DNA of 64,000 nt, from positions 186,001-250,000 of the forward strand of contig JAOVVO010000032.1 in assembly GCA_028564675.1 (NCBI GenBank), read 5' to 3'. A model generated the notes under the pieces. It saw only the letters and a program-made list of their open reading frames with translations. It did not search any database and was not told the DNA's origin. The stretch is from Onchocerca lupi (Eukaryota; Nematoda; Chromadorea; Rhabditida; Onchocercidae). The position numbers were made by a program, and so were the translations under genes. Positions within the stretch are counted from its first letter, which is position 1, and every line of letters starts with the position of its first letter. This document shows positions 1-14,300 of this stretch, piece by piece.

Positions 1-773
1 TAAGCAAAGTCTACGACGTCGACAAGTCTTAAGCCGCAAATCTTGTTTTTTATCAAAAATAATGCTTATAAAAAATTTTTAATAATAATCATTAAATCAG
101 ACAGAACAGATAGAATCAAAAAGCGAAATATGAACAACTTGTAAATTTCAGCTTTTCCGACAATGCAAAAATTTATATGTAAATAAGGCGTAAAACAATT
201 CACATAAATCTCTGACATTGAAACAGAGATAACAAGTGGAGAAACAAAATTAATCAGCAAAAAATAATAAATTTCAAGAAATATTTCTGAAAAAAATTGC
301 TAAAAAATTAGCATAGTAGCTCTAAACACAAGAAATTTTTTAGATGTACCACCCAATTAACTTTGAGTTAGAAGCAATGAATTCCTAACTACTGCTATAC
401 ATTAACAACTGATTTCACTATTCATTCCCGAATTATCCGGAAATTTACGAAATTCAGAAAAAAGCTGATCGAATTGAGTTGCAAGGAAAACACGACCATT
501 GAAAGTGGCAAAAAGAAACGCGAAAACACAGATTCGAGACGTGGTGATGACTCATGCTGTTGCAAAACAAAGACCTTTGCTTAGAGTTGTGCCATAAGAT
601 GGTGGTTTGGTTATTTGATCACTCAGACTTTCGATCAGGTTGGAATCACTGAGAACAATGACTTATGTCAACATCAACTCGACCAAATTCCACTGAATCG
701 GTCTTACAAAGTCTGGAAAAGTAAGGAATACTTGAACTCTACCTCTCCGATCCTAAACAACCAATAAAAGAGC

Positions 774-825
774 GAATGAACGAATGAACGAATGATCGAA
801 TGAATGAATGAATGAATGATTGAGC
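774..825. repeat. Tetranucleotide microsatellite (GAAT/GAAC type)
   Basis: About a dozen tandem units alternate between GAAT and GAAC variants. It is a simple-sequence repeat in non-coding DNA. The minus-strand translation gives a monotonous His/Ser/Phe/Ile pattern that should not be taken as a protein. Confidence 0.85.
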
Positions 826-2717
826 GGAATAAGAAAGCTGAACAATAAATGGATGACTGTAAGATTTCAGCACAACAAAATGCTTTCTCACGGCTATGAA
901 AATGAATGTGTCGACCTCTGACCCCTTCAATAAATTATATTTCAGGGCAAATAATTCTTCCTGTGCTTTACAATTCTCATTTTTTAAATCATAAGCAAGC
1001 GCGACTAAAACTTCATTATTTCTAAGGTGTTAAGTTTGATTTCTGAATTTTATGGGATTCTCAAAAATCTATTTGCAAAATAACAAATGTGATAGTGTTA
1101 TAATTAGAAATGCACCAACGAAAGCAGAATTTTGCAATAATTCAGGATAAGAAAAAGAAATTCTAGTTAACGAGTTTTGTTTATAAAATATATTCCAGCA
1201 TGAATAGCATAGTTCAATTCAGTTCGGTTCAACTGATAAGAATGTACTTGCATACCAAATAAGCTGAAAATACTCACAAGAAATTGAAAAACAAAAGGTT
1301 AAATTCCAATCTCTAAGACATTTCAATGGAATTCAATCTTTGTGATTTCGGAAGATAGATGAATCGTAGTAAATAAAGTCAATTCTGCTAATTGAACCAG
1401 TCATTACTAATCAGTTTTTTTTTTTTGATAAAATATGACAAAACATATGTAATCCTATAGTGCAAAAAATAAAAGACAAATTTCCACCAATCGCTACTTT
1501 TTCACAACAGATAAGAAAAACGAGGAGAAGTTGAGACGGCAAAACTGGCATTTTATACCTAATTTTGAATCGCTTGAAAGTTATCTCTTGACTTTTCGAA
1601 GTTTTGAAAACAGATCACGAATTGATCTCTTCACAGCAATGCATTCTTTTTTTCAGTCGTTTTTTATTCTTGCTTCATAGGTCATTAGAAGAGCAACTTC
1701 ATGATACAAAATTCTCTATGCAAAAATGATACTGATGCTAGCGATTTTCATATAAATTAGATGAAAAATTTGTAGCATATTTTAAAGAATACAGTTACGG
1801 GATTAAAAACAAAACGATCCAAATACCAAAAAAGGATGGAATAAATGATATAGGAATAGGATCAGCTGATTAGCTCCTGATGTTTATGAAAATTGTCTGA
1901 ATAATTTGAACTTTTGAATAACTGCAGAATTGTTTTAATCATTCCAAATGTTCGTTGAATGTGTTATTAGTGTAATACATCACAAACTGAGATCGATTAT
2001 TTTTGTATGCAAATATTGTCGAAACAAAACTTTTCATCTGACATGGCAGTAATGCTAGATTGATTTGAATATCTTGTACAAAGGAAACGGTGCAGGAGCA
2101 TCGCGGAACGTAGGTTTCAAATGATCCAAGGAAATTCTTAGTCAACGAAAAGGAGTACCATTGCTAATCTTGCTAGAAATGATCATCAATTACAAAAAGT
2201 GACCGTGGAATATATAAAATTGAAGTAGGGGGTAGTATTTTGACCAGGAATCGAATCACAATTAATATAATTGGTATTGGCGACGTTGGTAGCTTTAATA
2301 CTTATAGATATTAAAATTTTTGATCTTGGAGAATATAAATTAATTAAAAACTGGCTTGTAAAATGATATGTCAACTGAGCAGGTAAATTATCCAAAGTTT
2401 CTTTACAGACAATGTAAAAAGATAAGCTTAAAAGTGAGAGCACACATTTGTTGCGTGTGTTAGACGTAAAAAAACGTGAATTTAGCGGTTGGTGGAGAAA
2501 GATGAATAAGCGGAATGCTGGAGATGTAAGAAAGAGAATATTTGGTGGAAATGTTTTTCCTTTTTTCTTTTCCTCTCTCTCTCTCTCTCTCAGGAGAGAA
2601 GAGGATGGATGGATATTTTTGATGGTTGAATGTTAGCAAAATGACTCATTCATTTATTCACTTTGGCAGAAATGATGATTGAAGGTGAAATAGTTGAAGT
2701 TTTCGAGCAACAGATCT

Positions 2718-2775
2718 TTGCGACTTCTGTCCCCTTGCTAGATCCTTGTGACCTCTGTCCCCTTGTTAGATCTTA
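2718..2775. repeat. Tandem pair of about 28 bp
   Basis: Two adjacent copies of a unit of about 28-30 bp share the core CTGTCCCCTTG followed by TAGATC, with a few substitutions between them. No function is apparent. Confidence 0.7.
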
Positions 2776-3250
2776 CTCATCACTCCATCTCTTTGAGGAA
2801 TAATATTTTTGCTCATTCGAATTAAAAAGAAAATTCCGGCTTTTTCATCAATTTTTGAAGTATTCATGTTAAGAATGAAAGGAAATACGGAAATTCTCCT
2901 GTCCCACAAGAATTTCAATGAAACAAGCCAACTCAAAAGCTACAGGTAGTACTTGAATGGTTCTCTCACAGAATTCTTCAAACATTTTTCGAGATCCATC
3001 GACTAAAACAACCGAAGACACGTGTCATCGAAAGCCCTCTTAGGCCGCATCAATTTGCAGCTGAACAAAATATCGTCTCATGCAAATTATGAATAGTCTC
3101 ATGAAGATCAAAAAAATTGCTAATTGCCTAGACATTCTAAACAATATGAATGAATCGTGAAAAATCCGAAAAATTCGAATTAAATTTCAGACCAACTCTC
3201 GGAGCAATTAATTTTTCAAGAGTTGAGCAAAGTTTTTTCTGTCTTCGGAA

Positions 3251-3310
3251 AGGAATGCTAGGCCTGATAACTAACTATCAAAAAGCCAACTACCAGGCCT
3301 AGCATCTCTT
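3251..3310. repeat. Inverted repeat with AGGCCT-containing arms
   Basis: The left arm (about 3251-3274) and right arm (about 3285-3310) both carry ATGCTAGGCCT in opposite orientation, with a short spacer. Pairing weakens toward the loop. It could be a small hairpin element or a fold-back remnant; no flanking target duplication is clear. Confidence 0.7.
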
Positions 3311-6000
3311 TCTTTAAGCATTTCCATCACGTCTTTCCACACTTTTCCTTCTCCAAGCTCCTTTTTTCAGAAATTCGAAACATTCGCGAAAATAGAATGC
3401 ATCATTTTCCAAACTGATGAATCCTTCGATCTTAACTAAGACATTAATATTTATTGAGAAAACAAAGTAATCTTTGACAAAAATTTCATTCATTAACTCA
3501 AAAAGTTGAACACTTCTTTCCCTTCTATAGAAAGAAATCTACAAATATCCTATTTCACACATGATTTCAAAACGAATTTTCCAGAAAAAATGGGATATTT
3601 TTGGAAAATTTTTTAAAATTCTGAAACAATTTCAAATTCTGACTTTTTTTTTTTTGGCAGTTGTCTGTAAATCAATGTTAACAAGTTTTAATTCTCAGGA
3701 ATCAATTTAAGCTTTACTTTCAACCACCAGTACAAGTGTGCGATTGGTTAGAATGTTATGATGATGTTGAGATTTCATTACTTGGGCTAAATTAACAAGA
3801 ATTATTGTATGAGATGTAGTGATGGAAAGTAATTAGATCAAAATTTCATCCTCATATTCTACGCACACTTTTTTTAAAGCATGAAGCAATGATATTTGAC
3901 GGCTTTCTTAATGTAAATCAACTTTTTAACTTTAACAAGTTAAAAAGTTGTCTAATATTTACAGTATATTTGATAACTCATTCCTTTATCTAAGCCCAAA
4001 GAGCAGCCCAAAAAGGCTCTGCTTCAAATATTTACCTGAAAAACATCCAGAGCTCCGAAAAGTTTACTACTATCATTTTTTATTTTATTTCTTCCTTCCG
4101 AAATTTGAAGTTTTCATTTACGAAACTGAATTTCTGAAAGAAAAAAACTGAAATGTGAGAAATAGAAAAAGTAATCCTAGACAATTTAGTGTTGAGTACC
4201 AGTTTTTTTCCTTTTTATTTACTAAGCAATTGTGATCCATCTTTTTGAATTTTTTTTACTGAAGTCCTCTTCTTCACAAGCTTTTCGAAAAAGTTGTAAT
4301 AAAAAGAGAGAAATTTTTAAATCGTTACAAGATAGTCAAGTTCAAAAGAAAGAAGTACTTCGATCCCATGAAAATGCATTCATATTTTTTCAGTTCAATG
4401 ATATTCATCGAGAAAGATGACGATAACGACAACGACAATGATAATAACCATTGTATAATGATAATGTCAAGAGAGACGGCCTTTATCAACAACACTCCTC
4501 ACTCGTCGTATCTTGGAGGCAAATGAAAAGGAAGAAAAAAAAAATCAAAGATTGTAATCAAATAGATATGTATGGTTTCATTTGAAATGTTTGAAATGAG
4601 TCACATCACTATTTGGACGATAAAATTTCTAAAATTTTTCTACCAAATAAGAAAGCCTAGTAGAATCAAAAAATCAAAGAAAGTTAAAGTAATGATCTTC
4701 TAAGGACTGCTTACAATACCACTTTCTGCTCCGCACATAACATTGAAATAAACTTCCAAACTTTCCTATCCGAAAAACTTTCCGTTCCAATCCATAATCT
4801 ATACGAGAATCGATGAATGCTTATTAAATTCCTTTCAGTGAAAACTACCGAAAACTACAATAGATCACAATTCAATGAAGTATAGAAATTGAGGAAAATG
4901 GTTAATAAGTTCGAATCTTAGATCTGGATACTATTCTCTAAATTTTAGGGAAAAAACTAAGAAAAGACATGGAAAGGAGAATATGACTGAAATTAATAAA
5001 TATGATAAAAAGGACTGATAATCGAAAGAAATGGACGTAAGAAAAAAGCGATCTTAAAACTAGCAGATTAATATAAATTTGGCCAAAGATAATATTAATG
5101 CAGAAGATAATGATTTCACATGAAAAAATTCTTACTTAAATTTCAAAATGCAAAAATCTATGTCAGAATTTAACAATTCCTGTGCAAGTAGAATATCAAA
5201 AAGGAAAAAATAATGGAGAAGAGGGCATGAATATCAGTAAGAATCACGATGAATTTGAAAAAATATTTCCAAAACAAAGTAGTTGTACTGAAATGTTAAA
5301 AGAATTATTCCTATTCTGATTCATCCACTGTCCATATTCAGATTATCATTATAATTGTAACTTCCATTATGGATAAAGTTGAGTAACGGGGAAAGTTCAT
5401 CTTTTAGGCCTTCAATCGATTGTTGATAAAAGAGAATTGTGTTTACAAAAGAAGCAGAATCCTTAGCTATTAGCTTCAGGTTCCGTCGGTTCACATCAAA
5501 AACATCTTTTCAACTTGTCTGGAGTTTTTGAATCTGTTCACATCCTCTGACACAACATAAGTAACACCATTACTATTCTACGAGATGACCGATAACTTTA
5601 TTTTAGGCGTTTCATGTTACTTTTATAACAAATCCCTTATTAAGAATTAATTATTCTATAATAATTTGTTATTTAATTTATCTCCATCTAATGAACAGAT
5701 GCTCAGATTTATCTGGGAACGTCTTATGATCAGCGGATTTCACCAGAATTCGGAATATTTAATAATTTCATATTGGCCAAAAGTTATGCAAATCTTCAAA
5801 AACTCGTTCAACCAATTTTTTGAATGTAAAAAAATATAATTCATTAATGGAACTGATATCATATTTGACATTCATAACAATCTCTGTTCATTTCCTAAAC
5901 TAATAAATTCTACCATGTAACAGTATATTTCAAAATTCCCCATCGAATGTGTGCTGTTGTAAGGTGAGCATTTAAAAAAAAGAAGAAAATAAGATAATCT

Positions 6001-6150
6001 ATATAAATAGAAATGTAAATGTTCGTTGTTCAAAAAGATTTTAAATCTCCAAAAGTTCTTCACCAATTGCTTTGGAATTTTGATTCAATGTTGCATTCGA
6101 ATAGACGTGTGTTTTTATCTAGATAGACCTACTTTTTTTTCACCTGTCAC
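6001..6150 (+). repeat. Dispersed repeat, copy A
   Basis: About 150 bp resembles 38985-39140 along its length. Shared segments in order are a TAAATGTTCG-like start, AAATCTCC followed by AGTTCTTC, TTGCATTCGAATAG, and CACCTGTCACA. An opposite-strand relative ends near 40408. This suggests a moderately diverged interspersed family whose units also form the ends of the element in geminin intron 2. Confidence 0.65.
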
Positions 6151-8346
6151 ATCTATGATGGGTAAAAGTAAGTAAGCGAACATTTCTCCCAGCTAGTATG
6201 TAAATAACAACATTGAGACAATAACGATTATGACGCGAAGTAAAGGGTTCTGTAGAGTTAATCAGAGAAGGGATAATTGGAGAAGTGAACCAATCTTGTA
6301 AGTAAGCAAAACCATGAAAAAGCACGGTAATGATAAGCAGTTATTTAATATTCTATCACTGCTTATAATAAAAAGAGGCTATCTAATTTATTTGCAAGTC
6401 ACTAGTCTTTAAAAGGTATTCAAGTGATAATGTGCCTGACCTTTGTCAAACTTTTTTCTTCTGCAATGCAATCGTAACATCATCACTTCCCTCCAGAAGT
6501 TATCTAATAGTGTCATCTCATTATGGCCATCTCAATTTTTACATTAACAAGGCTCTTTTCATTCAAGCTTATTTGGTTTTCCTTAGTCCGAATGTCTAAA
6601 TTTAATTAACCATGTGTCATCGACAATTTACTATTTATTTATCATAGTCATTCCTATGGCTCGTCAATTATTTGTATTCGTTTGTTAATTAAGCAAAAAA
6701 AAAAATTACACGTATACTTACTCGGTCTCTTCTATGGAAATTGTTGTTCTTGCAAAAAACTTTTGAACGAAATGAAAAATATTGTAAAAAACATTTAAAC
6801 GAAACCGTTATTGACTTTTCAAAACTTGCAGAAATTGTCTGAATTATCGAAATAAACATTCAAAAATATACAGAAATACAAATGAACCAACAAGTAAGAA
6901 ATCATTAATTAGAAAAACGAACAATTTTGTTATGGCAGAAAAATGTGTCGTTGCTGAAGGAGAGAGCGAAAGAAATGAGCGAAAAGAGGAATGCTTGAAA
7001 AATATGAAGAAATCGAAGGAAAGCAATTTTTTTTTTCCTTCCACAAACGTTTCAAGGACGTACGAAGGAAAAGAATGAAAAAGCAGACCAGAAGAAGAAG
7101 ATGGCTTGAAGGGATGGATGACAATATCTGGGATATTTGGAGAGAAAGTGAAAACGTAATGTCACCTTCAAGAAAAAAAACTTTAAACTACAAAAATTCA
7201 CTATAGCAATTCCAGAACTACACAAATCAAATCGGTCATTTTTAAAAGAATTTAAAAAGGAAGGAAAGGAATCGAAAGAGGAATTCATTTCAATCTAATG
7301 CCCCAAAAATACGCAAAAATGATTACGAAAGAAGAAGAAGGATTTCATGTTTTAGCCAAATTTTTACAAAATAATCGAACAAGTCCATCTCCACTTGCCT
7401 ACGATTATTTTTTCTATCCTGCTATATAACACTTTCTCCACTACCAATTGCTCAAATTCTTGCTAATTGTTGAATCTATCTCTTTAAAACACTTACAATG
7501 TCAGTTATCATAAAGTTTTATTTTATTCACTCGCTGATAAGACTTTCAAGAAATTCTAGCTATGAAAGTATAAACTTCAAGAATTTCTACAAGCTTATTA
7601 TAAATTTTTAAATGGTACAGAGCAGTTGAATATATTAAAAATCACTTTAAATGAGAACAAAAATAAAGCAGACCGAAGATTGCAGGATTCGGTTGCACGT
7701 CAAAACGATCAGGACCTCTTTTTCCCTCTACCATTCATGTATTACTAAAGGAAATATGAATAGAATGGCTGATGAAATTTTAAGCAGTCCTGACGTGAAT
7801 TCGTTAAAGCAATTTCAATTATTTAAAGGTTCCACAATGGATATTAAAAAAAAAGAAATCGGAAGATAGTGCGAAGAAAGGTCAAAAGGTTAAGGTTAGG
7901 TTAAGTTAATGCCCTTCAATCCTGCAGCTCTAATAAATCTTGTCTATCTAACTTGTTGGCTCTCTTAACACATCACACTATTCTATCATTTCATGGAAAG
8001 TTGCTTCAGCTTTCTTGACTTTCATGATCTTATCGGTCAGGGAAGTCAACAAAGTATATTGTGATTGATTAAATGTGAAACTTATAAACAAGGAAACTGT
8101 AATCTGAAAAAATGACCTTTTTGTGAAAGAGAAATTTGAGATCCATTGGTCATCACACAATGATTATTTTTATTCTTCGGAGATGATATGCTGAAAAGAA
8201 CGATTAAATCATCAGTGATGCTGGCATAAGATTTCTGAAATTAAATTTCCTAAAAAAAAAAATAGTTCAACAACCAAACATGGGTTCTTTTTCAGAATCT
8301 CATCTCGACCATCTAAAACTTTCCTATCATATCTGAACATATATTA

Positions 8347-11300
8347 TCAGAATCTTAAATTGATGGATTCTAAAAAAAATGAAGTTTTCGTAAAAACGGA
8401 CGTATTTTGCCGAGTAACAATCATAGCAACGGTCATTGTTGGTTGCTGTAAAAGTGACAAACACTGAATTCGAGTACATTGGTGAACATCGGTACCACCC
8501 ACACTCCACACTCGATCACCAACTTGCAGACCACTTCGAGATGCAATCGAACATGAATCCACTTGTTCCACACGCACAGAGATCACTCTAAAACAGAAAT
8601 TAACAATTCAACTCCGATTTTGAAAAGTTAAAACGATCTCGAAGCTAAAAAAGTATTTCAGCATGAATTTAATACATGAAAGAATGACTGGTATTTGAAT
8701 GGATGAAAAAACTGCTTCAACAAAATTAATACGGAATCAAGTTTTTACCGTACATTTGTACTTAATTTTAATGTAATCAAGCATTAACTTGCAGTCTCCA
8801 CATTCTTATCATGCAAAATTTCAGTTTCATGAATTTTGTCTGAAATGTCTCAGGAAAGTGTCAATGAGAGTAAACACTGCAACTTAGATTTAAGAATGAA
8901 TTCAGAAGTCTGAGCTTTACAATCCTGGTGGCATGTGCGACATCGTGGCTGAATTACTCGAAAAATACACGCTCAAAAAGCATAATAGCGTCCACATTCG
9001 CAGGAAAACATAGAAATAAACAAATCTTTACTTGTTATCAATATCATCGCTCTCAATGGCGATTCCGAGACCGAGACGTTCCGATGGCGCTGATCGTCGA
9101 AGAATGATCTGTTTGCGCATAGGCTCGTGCTTAATGCCGAGTGCACGCTTTGCTCTTACAAAAGCATTCTGTAATTTCCTTAATTAAATGATATCGATAA
9201 TTAATGAAAACTTGAAAGAATTCAATAACCAAATAATCAATGCTGATTATCATCGGATTATCACAAAGATGTTGATCATAGCTTCGGATTATCACAAAGA
9301 TACCAATCAGATAGCTTGAGCATGAAGTTAGTTATTATTTAAGAGAAAAATTAAGAAATATTTGAAAATTATGTCAGAAACTGATTAAGGAAGAATGAGA
9401 GAAATTATGCTGCAACGATTGCGTGTAATCTAATGTTAAAATATCTCAACTCTAAAATTTAACACAAGGAATCTCTTTACGGAGAAAGACGTAATTTAAT
9501 GACCTATGACCTATTTACATTTAAATGATATTAGTATCAGTTTCAAAGCGTACGCTTCTTTTGTACCTAAAGTGAAAGGAAAGACTGAGCAAGAAATCAA
9601 TCTGCAAACATAATGCAAGTCGAAAAATAAGTAAATAAATGGATGGGATTATCCAAGGTCACAGTTCAAGATCAAATAAACTATAAAATACAACTCAATC
9701 ATTTCTTCTACTCATATAATTTGTATGGTTGTATCTTTTAGTAAGGTTGAATCAATTGATTGGAAACTAGGAATGGAACTAAGTCATATAAATCTTTCAG
9801 GACTGAACGAATAAGTGAAAAGAAGTATAGGATGCATGCATGTTCGGATGCAAAATTAGATCTAATTTAAGAAATCATTTAAAAACCAGATTTTCAAGGT
9901 ATCAAAGCTCTATCTTGTGGAGACCAAGATATATTCTACTCTGCAATGTACCTTTGGACCTGAGATTAAGTTAACTTAGCTAGATCTATACCGATGTTTA
10001 ATTAAAATTAATCGAACTCAAATTCTGATCCAAAATTAACGTTAAATTCGTCCATGATTACATTCATTCTTTCAATGTATTGAAAAAGATATTTACTATG
10101 AACAAACATTTTCAGCAAACAGCGATGAAGTCAATGAAGGCCTGCTTCATCCTGCGTGATTCACGTGGATTTACAAAAGGTCTCAATGCTTGTAATATGA
10201 TTCTTAAAAAACGCTCGATGCTCTTTCAATTGTCATGCACATCATAGATATAACATGGTCTTAACTGATTTCCAATATCCGAGGTTCAGACCATCATCGC
10301 AGTACAAATCAAAATAGTGGAAGAGAATTCAATACTACACTGATAAAAAATTGCCAATTTCACAACATGATTATCACAAGACGCACTTTGAACCTGATAA
10401 CAATAGCATTAATGTATGGCCTTCAGAACGAGCATAGAATTATGATCGGAACGAGCCATTAAAGCTAATTTAATCGATTGCGAAAAGTTTACTTAAATTT
10501 TCAATGCCAAAAATGCGAATATGTCAGAGACACAGTTAAGATTCCAGAAATTTGGTTTCAATTGTATGCTTGACGCATGTATTTTATGTTTTGCAAACAA
10601 AAATTGGACTATCACTAAAGCAATTCCTTGCAATACGATTAAAAACGTTATTTCCTCTTTGAAGAATTCAAAGTTAAATTATTCCTTTCGTCTTTCTCAA
10701 AAACAATTTCAACAATTCTAGCAAGTTGACAAAAACCCGTGTCGATGCAAAAATGAAAATTTGTACGGCATGGCAGCAGCGAAGACGTCATTTTCTAAAG
10801 TCAACTCACCAACAACATACATCAGTTTTTGAAGGTCATATTGGACAAAAGCAATGTGAAAATTCTACGCACAATCCGTCATCTATTTACTATCCTCAAA
10901 AATTGGAATTAAAATTCTTCAGCCTCGATATTTCTGCGCCAAACATTCCTAACATGGCAGCACATTAAAAAATCTCATCTGAAATTCTTCTATTACTTAT
11001 TTTATAATTTTTAATTTGAAAAAATAGCACACAGAAATTGTTAAATATTAAAAGTACAAGAATCTGACGAACGCACTACTAAACCTCGACTCAATGACAA
11101 ATGAACCGAATGAAGCAGTTATTTAGAAAACCATCGAAAGATCAGTTAACGAATGTATGATTGAAAGTCCTATTGCAACAGATATCTGAGGTGAAATTGT
11201 GAACTTCCGCCGCTAAATATCAAGTGCAGATGAACGAGTTATAGTATTCGACAAAAGATTGATTGACATCTATTTTGAACTTAGTTTTATGATCTCAGCT

Positions 11301-14300
11301 GTTCGAGTATACTGGTCAACGAGATCTTTCTCCGTCAAAGAAATGAAGAAAAGCAAGCAATAATTACAGGAAATAAACAAGGAAATGAGCAGGAAAGGAG
11401 ATGGAGACAAATATCACTAATCATGCATATAGCTTCTTACACGATTTCCATAAGATATTCCTAAGCCTTATCGTTCCAATTAAATCTCGAATATTAGACT
11501 TTAAAAGTTAATTGGGCAATGCTTCTCACTAGTCTCTATTAAAGCTTAATTATGCAAGAAATATGACACATTGATTCATCACTTTTTTCATTTCTTATAT
11601 TCCTCAGTAGTTTATTAAACGAAATGTGAAAATTGTTGCAAAGTTGACAACAGCGACAATATTTGACAAATCGATTGAACTTTATTTGGAACTAATCACA
11701 TTTTTACTTATTTGATTTCATGTCTAGCGAAATGATTCATCTTTTCTTGGCGAGCAATTATGGTAAAAAGTGAATTGCGAATGCACTGGAGAAGTAGTTG
11801 GAATTAAGAGACGCCCAAAGAAGCTCTTTTTGCATATGAATAATTGATTGATGATCATTATTTTATTTGATCGATAGATAACAAGAAACGAATAAGCATT
11901 GAAATTTTCCATATCACTGGAAAAACATTGAACTTTTCTAAGTCAAAATTTTGGTTACTGATTACAATAATATCCTGTGCAGTACAGTTTGTGGTGATAA
12001 AATCACAATTTAATCTCAAACCAAAGTTAAGAACAAATTTAAGAATTAATCTTTTCTTAAGCAGCAAATTTCCAAAACATCCTCTTTCCACCTGTCTCTG
12101 TTTACTCATTAAATAGTTAAGAAAAGATTAAGTGAACGCAAGTTAATAAAAGAGTAATGATAACAAATGTAAAAGTAACAAATTGCGCAAATAATCCATT
12201 TCCGCCTTCTAAAATCCTGGGTCAGCAGTGCTCTAAAATCAATTATCATTCTTGAAAGGAAGTTTTTGATTGATTCTAATCAATTCTTCTATAACAAAAC
12301 TTGAAGTTTCTTTTGTTAAAAAGTATTTCCTTAATTTTCAGGCTTTTTATCACTTCATGTTAAAAGATTTATAAGTTTAAAAATAATTCATTTACAGCTG
12401 ACCAAAAAGGTAGCTGTAGTAAAGAGCGTCTGTATTGCTATGCTCCTTTACGATCTAATAGATCTTGAACTGATTTTGACGATCTATCCGTTTTTCCCTG
12501 CGAATTAAGGCAACCGATTATCTTAAGCTAATTAAGCTTCATTAATTTCGAAATATGAAGAAAGTGAACATCTTAGGAAAGGGAAAGGTTTATCGAAGGG
12601 AAGGGGGAAGATTCAAGAAAATGATAAATGATGTTTTACAATGGGAATGGATATGATGATGCAGTTGCGAGTGCAGCACCGCATTGCACTTCGTGACACC
12701 AGATGTAAATGAAATGCTTTCTCCGAAATCCTCTCTCTCCTCCCTTCTCGGACAAAATGTAATCGGAATTTTCGGAAGGTTTTTTTTCCCCCAAGGCAAT
12801 CAGTGACATTTCATACAAAGCTTCAGATCAACAGATCGATTGATTTGTTGATCCTCACGAGAACTGAAACATGTTATAACTAATGGAAGATGAGAGGAAA
12901 ATAATCGGAAACACATTCTCGAGTAAGAAAAATCGAACCGAAATATCCTTTTAGAGATGTGTATTTCAGATGAATGTTGAGATTCTTTAGGCAAATTCAG
13001 ATTTATCTATTTACCAGTAATTCTATTAACATAATATCTAATTAGCTTAATTAACTTGGTAGCAAATTTCCTGTCACACTATTATAAAATACAAAAATGA
13101 CAGTATCCACTTACAGCAGTCGGACTAGCATGCATTTTTCGTTGTTGGCTTCGGATCAAAAGTCGACTTCTCAGGCATGTAGCATTTCTTGATGCATGTG
13201 CAATGCATTTCTTTGTACCTTGACATTTATCACTGGCTATCCTGAAAAATTAATCTTTATGGCTCTTTGTCTTATAGTTGGTCTAAGAAAGTACAGATGC
13301 AAGTAATTAACCTCAATATGAACTTGATGGCTCAAAACGAGTAAAGAACGATGAATGGAAGATTAGTAAACAACAAATAATCGAGAGGAGAAAAGGAAAT
13401 GAAGAAGTAAACAAACATAGATTGAACCGAGAATTCATGACTTACAATTTTCGTAACTCTGCGAATCATATTTGAAGATACGGCGCTAAAGTTGCGAGTG
13501 ATCAGAATGGATGATCATCTCAAATGAAATTTCATATAAACTTGATACTTTTTTTGTTGTATAACTGCTTGTTAATTTATAAATATTAGCTGCTATTCTC
13601 TTCAGAAGAAATATAGAATTATTGATTGAGTTTATTTGAATTATTGAATTCATAGCCATTTTCACAGATCGAAGATAACTTCTTCGTTTTCCTTCACAAA
13701 ATTTTTTAAAAACCTAGATTTCTTTGTGAAATTTCCAAAATTCTTACATGACTTCCGAAAAAATAATTTTGATGACCAATAATAGGAGATAAAGTAGGAA
13801 AATATAAGGACCGGTTGCGGTATAATTTTAGTTGAACACAAAAAACTAATAGTGCAAGAATTTTAAATTTAAAAATTCGAAATTAAACAAGACAGAATAA
13901 TCGATAATAATAATAATCGCTGATTTTTGACAGTTCTAAAAAAGACGACATCAGATTCCTTTCGGAATTTGATGTCGTCTTTTTCTTAGTTCTTAGTCTT
14001 TGAGTATAGAATTGAAGAAATAGGAATTTGATAAAAGGCAAGTAATTAAAGCTTTTAAAATCTGGAATAGATCAAAGGATCAGTCGATAGCTAAATTTTA
14101 TTAGGTATTTTTTTATTCAATGCCTCTAACACTTATTTTGCGAAAATTTTCTTTTTTCTGGGCATCAAAAATCTATTAAAATAGGAAATGAATTTCAGCT
14201 TGGCGAAAAATCATTGCCTTATTTCACGTATCAAATTTAGGTAAAATTTATAAAATGCAGTACGTCAATTTTTGATCTGTGAATGCTCTTTCGGTGGAGT

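Larger units (their letters stand above)
1..8346. other. Intergenic, repeat-bearing DNA; no gene supported
   Basis: No open frame here has splice-flanked, domain-like or family-recognisable coding sequence. The short open frames are AT-rich or purine-rich and look random. Structures I can see are a GAAT-type microsatellite (about 774-825), a CT run (2573-2590), a tandem pair of about 28 bp (2718-2775), an inverted repeat (3251-3310), a copy of a dispersed repeat (6001-6150) and a purine-rich stretch (6950-7130). The right edge is the 3' end of the minus-strand PDZ gene. Confidence 0.6.

Noticed and set aside
6844..7290. Several overlapping open frames on both strands
   Set aside because: They arise from a purine-rich low-complexity tract; the Lys/Glu/Arg and Phe/Ser compositions mirror each other.
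7868..7910. Telomere-like GGTTAAGGTTAGGTTAAG stretch
   Set aside because: Nematode telomeres are TTAGGC repeats; only short variant units without the C are present.
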